In this document: positions 1 to 6,068 of the stretch, piece by piece
How positions within the stretch are numbered: position 1 is the stretch's first letter
Layout: every line of letters begins with the position of its first letter
NCBI GenBank assembly: GCA_030428745.1
Contig: JAUIEG010000017.1
Span: forward strand, 1 to 13,554
Length of the DNA: 13,554 nt
Reading direction: 5' to 3'
Source of the DNA: Alphaproteobacteria bacterium
GTDB lineage: Bacteria > Pseudomonadota > Alphaproteobacteria > Caulobacterales > Parvularculaceae
Notes under the pieces: model-generated
Database searches by the model: none
What the model saw: the letters and a program-made list of their open reading frames with translations, nothing else
Told to the model about the DNA's origin: nothing
Made by a program: the position numbers and the translations under genes

Positions 1-372
1 CTTTCCATGCGCGATCCTGACGAATGCTGCCGTCTTCGCAAGACCGAGCCGCTGGCGCGGGCGCTCAAAGGATTCGACTGCTGGGCGACGGGCAGGAAGC
101 GGCACCAGACGGCGTTCCGCAAGGAGATGGGCATCGTTGAGCATGATGGGCAGACCTTCAAGCTCAATCCGATCGCAAACTGGTCGCGGGCCGACGTGAT
201 AGAGTATTTCGCCGCCCATAAATTGCCCGAACATCCCTTGGTCCGGCAGGGATATTTCTCCATCGGCTGCATGCCCTGCACCTCAAAGGTCGAGGACGAA
301 ACTGACGCCCGCGCCGGCCGCTGGGCTGGTCAGGCCAAAACCGAATGCGGCATTCACACGGTGAAGAAGTAA
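1..372 (+). CDS. cysH: Assimilatory adenylyl-sulfate (APS) reductase, C-terminal part (5' end outside the window)
   Basis: The product reduces activated sulfate (APS/PAPS) to sulfite with thioredoxin as donor, in the cytoplasmic sulfate-assimilation pathway. The frame is open to the left edge, so the N-terminal half is missing and the first internal ATG at 7 is not the real start. The visible part carries the adjacent-cysteine motif ECCRLRK and, about 80 residues later, GCMPCTS. Together these give the four cysteines that bind the [4Fe-4S] cluster of the APS-type enzyme. The C-terminal ECGIH motif holds the catalytic cysteine. Enzymes of the PAPS-only type lack the cluster cysteines, so APS reductase is the better name. 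The stop codon at 370-372 directly abuts the stop of the convergent rfbA gene. Confidence 0.93.
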   Translation, partial: LSMRDPDECCRLRKTEPLARALKGFDCWATGRKRHQTAFRKEMGIVEHDGQTFKLNPIANWSRADVIEYFAAHKLPEHPLVRQGYFSIGCMPCTSKVEDETDARAGRWAGQAKTECGIHTVKK

Positions 373-1239
373 TTATTCGCCAGCGAGGCGTAAGAGATAT
401 TGACCGTACTGATTTTTCTTCAGCGGTTCGGCCAGAGCCTCCAGTTGATCGCGATCAATGAAGCCTGAGCGATAGGCTATCTCTTCCGGGCAGGAGACTT
501 TCAGGCCCTGACGGGTCTCGATGGTCTGTACGAAATGCGCGGCCTCCAGAAGCGATTCATGGGTGCCGGTGTCGAGCCAGGCAAAACCGCGCCCGAGCAT
601 TTGAACGCGAAGCGCGCCGTCATTCATATACATTTCATTGAGTGTTGTGATTTCGAGTTCGCCGCGGGCGGAAGGTTTCACTGCCTTGGCGCGTTCCACC
701 ACGGTCTCGTCATAGAAATAAAGGCCGGTCGCCGCGTAATTCGATTTCGGTTTCGCCGGTTTTTCTTCAATGGAGACGGCCTTGCCGTTGGCGTCGAACT
801 CAACGACGCCGTAGCGTTCCGGATCGGTCACCTGATAGGCGAAAATTTCCGCGCCTTTTTCAAGCGTGGCGGCGTCGCGCAGCTGTTTCGTCAGCCCTTG
901 CCCATAGAAAATATTGTCACCGAGAACGAGTGCGCATTTGTCGCCGGCGATGAATTCCTCGCCAATGATGAAAGCCTGCGCGAGCCCGTCCGGAGAGGGC
1001 TGCACGGCGTAGCTGATCTTGATGCCCCAGTCGGAGCCGTCGCCGAGCAGGCGCTCGAAGGCCGGGCTGTCTTCCGGTGTGGTGATGATGAGAATGTCGC
1101 GAATGCCCGCCAGCATCAAAACGCTCAGCGGGTAATAGATCATGGGTTTGTCATAGACCGGCGTCAGCTGTTTGGAGACGCCTTTGGTCACAGGGTAAAG
1201 CCGCGTGCCTGAACCGCCGGCGAGAATGATCCCCTTCAT
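373..1239 (-). CDS. rfbA: Glucose-1-phosphate thymidylyltransferase
   Basis: This enzyme joins dTTP and glucose-1-phosphate to give dTDP-glucose, the first step of dTDP-L-rhamnose synthesis for cell-surface polysaccharide. At 288 residues it has the usual family length. The N-terminus has the nucleotide-binding signature GGSGTRLYPVT, followed by SKQLTPVYDKPMIYYPL. Further motifs are LVLGDNIFYG, the EEKPAKPKSNYAATGLY segment and WLDTGTHESL. The start codon ATG (1237-1239) overlaps the stop of rfbD by one base (TAATG), so the two are translationally coupled. It is the last gene of the rfbB-rfbD-rfbA operon visible here. The symbol rmlA is equivalent. Confidence 0.96.
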   Translation of the reverse strand: MKGIILAGGSGTRLYPVTKGVSKQLTPVYDKPMIYYPLSVLMLAGIRDILIITTPEDSPAFERLLGDGSDWGIKISYAVQPSPDGLAQAFIIGEEFIAGDKCALVLGDNIFYGQGLTKQLRDAATLEKGAEIFAYQVTDPERYGVVEFDANGKAVSIEEKPAKPKSNYAATGLYFYDETVVERAKAVKPSARGELEITTLNEMYMNDGALRVQMLGRGFAWLDTGTHESLLEAAHFVQTIETRQGLKVSCPEEIAYRSGFIDRDQLEALAEPLKKNQYGQYLLRLAGE

Positions 1240-2102
1240 TACGCTTGTCCTTCTTCTTTTAACGCAGCAACGACCCGGCGCAGTTCAACGCGCCAGTCGG
1301 GCTGAGAAACCCCGAAATCGCGCTCGATCTTCGCGCAGTCGAGCAGAGTGTTGAGCGGGCGTTTTGCCGGGGTTGGATAATCCGTGGTTTTTATGTGTGA
1401 AACCTTTACAGAGAGTCTGGCGATCTCGAAAATTTTCTCGGCGAATTCGGCCCAGCTTACCGTTGGAGCGCCCTGATAGTGATAAAGGCCGGCGCCCGGG
1501 GCGCCGCGATGCTTTTTACCGGCGATGGCCAGAATTGAGGCGGCTATATCAGCGGCCGCGGTGGGGCCGCCTTTCTGATCGGCGACGATAGTGAGGTCAT
1601 CGCGCTCGGCGCCGAGCCGCAGCATGGTTTTGACGAAATTCCCGCCATGTTCTGAGAAGACCCAGGACGTGCGCAGAATAACAGCGCCGGGATTGGCGTT
1701 CAGGACAGCGCGCTCTCCGTCGCATTTTGTGCGGCCATAGATATTCAACGGGTTAACCGGTGCATTTTCGTCGAGGCGGTCCTCTGCGGTTCCGTCGAAC
1801 ACATAATCGGTGGAGACATGAATGAAGGGAACGCCGGTTTCCGCCGCGGCGACCGCCATTTCTTCGGGAGCAGAAGCGTTGAGGCGCTCTGCGGCGGCTT
1901 CATCGCTTTCCGCCTTGTCGACAGCGGTGTAGGCGGCGGCGTTGACGACAAGTTCGGGCGTATGAGCGGCGATTGCCGCGCGCGCAGCGCCTGGTTTCAT
2001 AAGATCCGCTTCATCGCGACCGAGCGCTGTTACATCATCGCCGGCGCGCTCTTTCAGCGCGCGGGCGACCTGTCCGTTTTTGCCAAAGACCAGCATGCGC
2101 AT
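1239..2102 (-). CDS. rfbD: dTDP-4-dehydrorhamnose reductase
   Basis: This is the NADPH-dependent last step of dTDP-L-rhamnose synthesis, reducing dTDP-4-keto-rhamnose. The 287-residue protein is a short-chain dehydrogenase-like Rossmann protein. It has the N-terminal nucleotide loop FGKNGQVARAL, the NAAAYTAVDKAESD and STDYVFDG motifs, and the catalytic YxxxK as YGRTK. It lies 30 bases downstream of the rfbB stop, with a purine-rich AGAAAGGCGGGG stretch ahead of the start. A second in-frame ATG two codons further in (MRMLVFG) could be the true start. It overlaps rfbA by one base. The symbol rmlD is equivalent. Confidence 0.95.
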   Translation of the reverse strand: MRMLVFGKNGQVARALKERAGDDVTALGRDEADLMKPGAARAAIAAHTPELVVNAAAYTAVDKAESDEAAAERLNASAPEEMAVAAAETGVPFIHVSTDYVFDGTAEDRLDENAPVNPLNIYGRTKCDGERAVLNANPGAVILRTSWVFSEHGGNFVKTMLRLGAERDDLTIVADQKGGPTAAADIAASILAIAGKKHRGAPGAGLYHYQGAPTVSWAEFAEKIFEIARLSVKVSHIKTTDYPTPAKRPLNTLLDCAKIERDFGVSQPDWRVELRRVVAALKEEGQA

Positions 2103-2132
2103 GGCTACGCCCCGCCTTTCTGATGCGTATTT

Positions 2133-3188
2133 CTAGGCGCTCTGCTTCAAGCCTTGCCGTTTGGCGGTGTCGAAACCGCGCTGGCGGATGTTTTCCCACC
2201 AGCCCTGATTGTCGAGATACCACTTCACTGTGTCGCGCATGCCTTCCTCGATTGTATGCGCAGGCGTCCAGCCAAGCTCGCGCTCGATCTTGTCGCAATT
2301 GATGGCGTAGCGGTGATCGTGGCCGGGACGGTCGGCGACGAATTTAATGAGCCCATCATGGGGCGCGTGCTTCGCCTCTTTAAGCTCTTCGTCGAGTACG
2401 GTGCAGATCATCTTGACGAGATCGAGATTGGTCCGTTCTGCGCGCCCGCCGATATTGTAGGTCTCGCCGGGTTTTCCCTCGCGCGCAGCAAGCAGGAGCG
2501 CTTCGGCATGATCCTCCACATGCAGCCAGTCGCGGATATTGTCGCCCTTGCCGTAGATCGGGATCGTTTTGCCTTCAAGGGCGTTGATGATGACCACCGG
2601 GATGAGTTTTTCAGGAAACTGATAAGGCCCGTAATTGTTCGAGCAGTTGGTGACAATCACCGGAAGATTGAACGTTTCCTGCCAGGCGCGCGCCAGCATG
2701 TCGGAGGAGGCTTTTGCGGCGGAGTAGGGCGAATTGGGCTGATAAGGCGAGGTTTCTGTGAACTCTCCTGTGGGCCCCAATGATCCGTACACCTCATCGG
2801 TTGAGATGTGATGGAAGCGGAAATCCTTGGGCGCAACGCCGCTCGTCATATAGCCGCGGGCGGCTTCGAGCAGGGAATAGGTCCCGATGATGTTGGTCTG
2901 GATAAAAGCGCCCGGACCGTCGATGGACCGGTCCACATGGGTTTCGGCGGCGAGATTCATGACCGCGTCCGGCTTGAACTCGTTCATCAGCCGCGCCATC
3001 GCCTCAAAATCGCAAATATCTTCCTGCGCAAATTGATAACGCGCATTCCCGGCGACCATGGCCACATTGTCCGGATTGGCGGCGTAGGTGAGTTTGTCCA
3101 CATTCAGGACATCATCGCCTCGCGCAATCGCGCGGCGCACAACCGCTGAACCGATAAAGCCGGCGCCGCCGGTAACCATAAGCCTCAT
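2133..3188 (-). CDS. rfbB: dTDP-glucose 4,6-dehydratase
   Basis: This enzyme converts dTDP-glucose to dTDP-4-keto-6-deoxyglucose using bound NAD, the second step to dTDP-rhamnose. The 351-residue product has the Rossmann loop TGGAGFIGSAVV at the N-terminus, DKLTYA, STDEVYG, the catalytic YSAAK (YxxxK), and the family motif SNNYGPYQFPEKLIP. The frame extends upstream to 3269, but I place the start at the ATG at 3186-3188. This is because AGGAGA (3195-3200 on the complement) sits six bases before it and the protein then begins MRLMVTGGAGF, as the family does. It is the first gene of the operon with rfbD and rfbA. The usual partner rfbC is absent from this stretch. The symbol rmlB is equivalent. 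Confidence 0.95.
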   Translation of the reverse strand: MRLMVTGGAGFIGSAVVRRAIARGDDVLNVDKLTYAANPDNVAMVAGNARYQFAQEDICDFEAMARLMNEFKPDAVMNLAAETHVDRSIDGPGAFIQTNIIGTYSLLEAARGYMTSGVAPKDFRFHHISTDEVYGSLGPTGEFTETSPYQPNSPYSAAKASSDMLARAWQETFNLPVIVTNCSNNYGPYQFPEKLIPVVIINALEGKTIPIYGKGDNIRDWLHVEDHAEALLLAAREGKPGETYNIGGRAERTNLDLVKMICTVLDEELKEAKHAPHDGLIKFVADRPGHDHRYAINCDKIERELGWTPAHTIEEGMRDTVKWYLDNQGWWENIRQRGFDTAKRQGLKQSA

Positions 3189-3350
3189 GGATCTTCTCCT
3201 GCCGTCCTCAACTGGGAACTGGCCAAATTGAACATTCCTCGCTTCGCAGCAAGAATTACGCCGCGGCATTCCCGCTATGGGTGTCTAACACGCTCCAAAG
3301 GGGTTTGTAGCCGTCGCATGACAAGTCGGGGTTAATCGGGGAGGAAAAAG

Positions 3351-3398
3351 TGGTGGGCGCACGTGGTTTCGAACCACGGACCTCTACCATGTCAAGGT
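3351..3398 (-). repeat. tRNA-Val(GAC) 3' fragment: integration (att) site at the left end of the element
   Basis: Read on the - strand this is the 3' part of a tRNA. It contains the anticodon loop TTGACAT (anticodon GAC), the 3' anticodon strand GGTAG, a 5-base variable loop, a perfect 5-bp T arm CGTGG-TTCGAAA-CCACG, the acceptor strand TGCGCCC, discriminator A and an encoded CCA. The 5' side of the anticodon stem no longer pairs properly (TCACC against GGTAG), and no D arm or 5' acceptor strand follows. It is therefore a fragment and not a working gene. Such 3' tRNA copies mark the far end of elements that integrate in tRNA genes, where the end beside the integrase keeps the complete tRNA. 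The CCA end points to the chromosome side, as expected. Confidence 0.85.
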
Positions 3399-3476
3399 GA
3401 AGAAGACTAAGCCAGAACAATGACTTAGGCTCTCACCCATACGCATTCGCACTCTTTGAAAACAAGGAGATAGCAA

Positions 3477-3857
3477 ATGCAGCGTGTGAATAGCGTGTTA
3501 GACGACCAAAAAGAAAACCCGGCGGAGGCGACCGCCGGGCTCTCGGAAAATTCTGATCAGGCCGATATGATTACCGGCACCGAGTTTGTTGCCGCAATCC
3601 GGGTTATTTTGCAAGCCCGGTCCATCGCCGAAAACGTCTACGATTACTCCCGGATCGTCGGCAAAGGACGGCCCCTCGAAGACTTCGATAAGCATGAATT
3701 GAAATACGCCAAGCGCTTCTTGCGCGAGGCGGAGATCATGTATCGCGAAATGTATCGCGGGCAAGTCCGGGTCGATTTTAAGAAGATAATTGGCGTCAAG
3801 AAATTCGACTTTGAGGACGCCGTGCTGACCCTCCAAGAGTTCTTTGGGGGTGAGTAG
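3477..3857 (+). CDS. Hypothetical protein, first gene of the element
   Basis: I do not recognise the family. The 126-residue product is highly charged and probably soluble. It has a polar, presumably flexible N-terminus (about residues 1-30), then a helical-looking body with KYAKRFLREAEIMYREMYRG, and an acidic C-terminus ending EFFGGE. No signal peptide or membrane segment is visible. The ATG at 3477 is supported by AGGAGA at 3465-3470. The stop at 3855-3857 is immediately followed by the ATG of the next gene, so the two are a translational pair. Its place next to the att site and before a DNA-binding-like protein suggests an early or regulatory role, but this is only positional inference. 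Confidence 0.75.
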   Translation: MQRVNSVLDDQKENPAEATAGLSENSDQADMITGTEFVAAIRVILQARSIAENVYDYSRIVGKGRPLEDFDKHELKYAKRFLREAEIMYREMYRGQVRVDFKKIIGVKKFDFEDAVLTLQEFFGGE

Positions 3858-4640
3858 ATGAGCACCCTAGACGAACCTGGGTTCGGTCTGGTGCGCAAAT
3901 CTGAGCTGGACCTGATCAAAACACTGAAACCTCGGGCAAGGCCGCGCGCCATCGCCGTAATGGTCGCTATTCGATCAATTCTGCGAAGGCGCGTGGAAGG
4001 CGCATTTAGCGACCGTGATTTCCGAGAGTTCGGGCTTGCGCGCGAGGCGGCTGCAGGGGGGCTCGCCGACTGCACCAGCCTAGGAGTGTTGGAAATCATA
4101 TCGAAGGGAACGCTAACCGGGCGGGGTCACAAGACCAAATACCGGATTGTCCATTCGAAGGCATCAACGGGAAAAACGGCTGGGAAACCAGCCAATAATG
4201 GTACGGAAACCCGGCCGTTTATTGAGGAAACGGCCGGGAAACCAGCCACAAACGGCCGGGAAACCAAGCCATTTAACAAAAAAACGGCCGGGAAACCCGA
4301 CACTACTAAGGATACTCCTGCTCCTGCGGAGCAGGAGCAAGGAGCAGGAGTATCCTCTAATTTCGAAGCTGAGGCTGAGCATCGAGCTCGGATGGAGGCT
4401 CAAAAGGACCGTGCCCGCAGGATCGAGCGAAGCGCCAAACGAATCGGGTGGACCGATATGGCGCTCATTCGAAAGGCTGGCGGACCATCGGCTGCAGATT
4501 TTCTGTGCCGGAAGCTCGAAAGCGGCCAGTTCACCGAACAGCAATTTAGGGCGCGACTCGTGGAGGGCGATGAAGGGGCTTTGGAGAGGGAGCCCGTTGG
4601 GCCGGCAGTGCTAGCAATTGCTATCGGGGACGCGTTTTGA
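3858..4640 (+). CDS. Winged-helix-like protein with internal 18-residue repeats; possible replication or DNA-binding protein
   Basis: The 260-residue product has three parts. Residues about 20-98 look like a winged-helix DNA-binding fold: helices around ARPRAIAVMVAIRSILRR and DRDFREFGLAREAAAGGL, then a wing-like segment ending TKYRIV. Residues 107-147 carry three copies of TAGKP at an exact 18-residue period (107, 125, 143), encoded by a 54-base DNA repeat. The C-terminal part is basic and helical (about 175-235) and may contact DNA or a partner. A DNA-binding N-domain with iteron-like repeats inside the gene resembles the layout of lambda-O-type initiators, so replication initiator is my best guess. 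This is inference; no catalytic motif is visible. GGGGGTGAG precedes the start. The stop overlaps the start of the HNH gene (TGATG). Confidence 0.72.
   Translation: MSTLDEPGFGLVRKSELDLIKTLKPRARPRAIAVMVAIRSILRRRVEGAFSDRDFREFGLAREAAAGGLADCTSLGVLEIISKGTLTGRGHKTKYRIVHSKASTGKTAGKPANNGTETRPFIEETAGKPATNGRETKPFNKKTAGKPDTTKDTPAPAEQEQGAGVSSNFEAEAEHRARMEAQKDRARRIERSAKRIGWTDMALIRKAGGPSAADFLCRKLESGQFTEQQFRARLVEGDEGALEREPVGPAVLAIAIGDAF
4174..4298 (+). repeat. Iteron-like tandem repeats inside the gene at 3858
   Basis: The motif aaacggcYgggaaacc recurs at 4174-4190 (with a T at the variable base), 4228-4244, 4250-4266 and 4282-4297. A partly inverted copy aaacccggccgttt lies at 4207-4220. The copies at 4174, 4228 and 4282 are spaced exactly 54 bases, i.e. 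one 18-codon protein repeat. The others lie within each period. Conservation of the DNA word is tighter than that of the intervening protein, which is compatible with a protein-binding site array such as a replication origin. Simple tandem duplication of coding sequence is the alternative. Confidence 0.7.
4309..4356 (+). repeat. Long inverted repeat with two mutually exclusive hairpins, inside the gene at 3858
   Basis: Arms of 17 bases (4309-4325 and 4340-4356) are perfect reverse complements, with a 14-base loop. The left arm can instead pair over 10 bp (4315-4324 with 4329-4338) with a 4-base loop, because ggagcaggag occurs twice (4329 and 4341). No T-run follows, so it is not a typical intrinsic terminator. 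It sits 11 bases after the last iteron-like repeat and within coding sequence (protein segment around DTPAPAEQEQGAGVSS). Confidence 0.75.
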
Positions 4641-4987
4641 TGACCAAGCGACCTCCCTCGTTTCGACCACAGCGCTTCGGCAAGACATACACGCGCCCTG
4701 AGGCTGACCGCCCCAGCGCATCAAAGCGCGGGTATGACCGCAAATGGCGGAGGATCCGCGCCGCCTTCCTCAAGGCACACCCGCGCTGCGGATGCGGAGC
4801 GCCGGCGACTGAGGTCGACCACATTCTCGCATTGCGAAAGGGTGGAACGAATGCCTGGTCTAACCTGCAGCCGATGTGCAAGCCATGTCATGCGCGTAAG
4901 ACCGTCGAGGTCGATGGTGCGCTCGGCCGTAAAGAAAAATCGCTTGGGCCTTTGAAGCGTAGACCCATGCCCAAATACTTTTCATAA
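4640..4987 (+). CDS. HNH endonuclease of the phage packaging type
   Basis: The 115-residue protein has the HNH fold near its middle. C50 and C52 pair with C80 and C83 as a zinc site, VDH (D60, H61) gives the first metal/catalytic histidine, N75 lies in WSNL, and the last histidine is H84 in CKPCHARK. The N-terminus is basic. Small HNH proteins directly beside terminase genes are known in HK97-like cos phages to act with the large terminase in DNA cleavage at cos. The position before terS and terL fits that role and not a homing enzyme. I prefer the ATG at 4640, overlapping the upstream stop as TGATG, over the in-frame TTG at 4637. Confidence 0.88.
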   Translation: MTKRPPSFRPQRFGKTYTRPEADRPSASKRGYDRKWRRIRAAFLKAHPRCGCGAPATEVDHILALRKGGTNAWSNLQPMCKPCHARKTVEVDGALGRKEKSLGPLKRRPMPKYFS

Positions 4988-5017
4988 TTCCACAGAATTC
5001 ATGTTTGAGAGGATCAG

Positions 5018-5665
5018 ATGAACGAACAGAGAAACAGGTTTTGGTTAGCCGTTTCAACTGCGCTGTTTTCGATGGTTGGATCATTCATCGCCGCGACCGT
5101 TCTTTTTTTGAGACTAGGTGACACCCTCCTTGCAATCGTCTGCTTCGTCGTCGCGCTTTTTGCTCTCGCCGGTGCCGTCGTTTCTGCGTGTAAAAGCATT
5201 GGCATAAGTGATGAGCGTTGGACGCTTGATGAAGCTCTATTCTATTTCGTGATGGACCGTGTTCCGGAGTTCGACGACCATCATTACGAGGATGTCAGCG
5301 CATATTTTGCGAATTGGTCTGAGCGTGTTCCGGAAGAAGCACAGATGTTGAAGGATAAAGATCGTTATGCCAGACGCATTTTCGACGCAGCGCGACGCAG
5401 CATAATTCGCATAGATGGCATTCAAACAGGCCACGGTTCTGACGGCGATTCCAGGCGAATCCACCCAAGCTACTTTATGCGAGAAGACACAGGGCACCAT
5501 GCGGGCAATTACATAACCTATAGCCGCGCTGCGCAATCCGGTGCTCATAACGGATTTCGAGATGTGCTTCTTTATAAGGATGAGATTGTCGCCTTAAAAC
5601 GAAGAAGCTACGGCAAAAACGCAAAACGATCGCCGACGCGGGAGCGTGACAATGGCGCGCAATAG
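5018..5665 (+). CDS. Hypothetical protein with two N-terminal membrane segments
   Basis: I do not recognise the family. The 215-residue product has two hydrophobic helices, about residues 9-31 and 34-57, joined by a short turn. A hydrophilic domain of about 150 residues, rich in Asp, His and Arg, follows and probably faces the cytoplasm. The sequence is visibly less GC-rich and uses less biased codons than the terminase genes beside it, which suggests separate acquisition. AGAGGA lies ahead of the ATG at 5018. Its 3' end overlaps the start of terS by 14 bases. A two-TM anchor with a soluble domain, lodged between HNH and terminase, could be an accessory gene (for example exclusion or defence), but nothing in the sequence proves this. 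Confidence 0.75.
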   Translation: MNEQRNRFWLAVSTALFSMVGSFIAATVLFLRLGDTLLAIVCFVVALFALAGAVVSACKSIGISDERWTLDEALFYFVMDRVPEFDDHHYEDVSAYFANWSERVPEEAQMLKDKDRYARRIFDAARRSIIRIDGIQTGHGSDGDSRRIHPSYFMREDTGHHAGNYITYSRAAQSGAHNGFRDVLLYKDEIVALKRRSYGKNAKRSPTRERDNGAQ

Positions 5666-6068
5666 AACCCCCTCAAACATCCTCGAACTGCGGGGCGCGT
5701 TTGATAAAAATCCGCAGCGCCGGCGCGAGGAGCCGAAGGTCGAAAACGAACTGGGTCCGCCCCCGGATCATTTCGACGACGACCGCAAGGCCGCGTGGGC
5801 TGAAGTCGCTGACATGGCGCCGGAAGGCGTGCTGACAAAATCCGACCGCCTTGCCGTCGAAATGCTCGCCGATTTGCTGGTGCGTTATCGGGCCTCGATG
5901 AAGCCCGGTGGCGAAAAATTCACCAGCGCCGACCGCCGCGACATGCTCGCGGTGCTCGCCCGCTTCGGGATGACATCCGCCGACCGGACGCGCGTCGCGG
6001 CGCCGAAAGAGAAGGAAGAAACCGGCGACCTCTTCGACTTCCTGGCGGCGTCGGGTGGGGCCGCATGA
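5652..6068 (+). CDS. terS: Phage terminase small subunit, P27-like
   Basis: The small terminase subunit recognises the packaging site and recruits the motor subunit. The 138-residue product begins MARNRTPSNILELRG, a start typical of the P27 family, and has a helical middle (DDDRKAAWAEVADMAP, SDRLAVEMLADLLVRYRA) and an acidic C-terminus (DLFDFL). I chose the ATG at 5652, with GGGAG at 5640-5644, over an in-frame GTG at 5646. It overlaps the end of the preceding gene and shares ATGA with terL, so it is translationally coupled. The pairing with a Terminase_1-like large subunit makes the call strong even though small subunits diverge quickly. Confidence 0.88.
   Translation: MARNRTPSNILELRGAFDKNPQRRREEPKVENELGPPPDHFDDDRKAAWAEVADMAPEGVLTKSDRLAVEMLADLLVRYRASMKPGGEKFTSADRRDMLAVLARFGMTSADRTRVAAPKEKEETGDLFDFLAASGGAA

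Noticed and set aside
535..1212. Open frame on the + strand antisense to rfbA
   Set aside because: It lies wholly within a well-supported gene on the other strand, has no RBS and no recognisable motif; GC-rich codon bias produces such mirror frames.
3189..3269. N-terminal extension of rfbB to 3269
   Set aside because: The extension has no match to the family N-terminus, while ATG 3188 has AGGAGA at the right distance and begins directly with the Rossmann motif.
3351..3398. A functional tRNA-Val gene
   Set aside because: The 5' half, D arm and 5' acceptor strand are absent and the anticodon stem is mismatched; only the 3' part is present, so it was called an att fragment.
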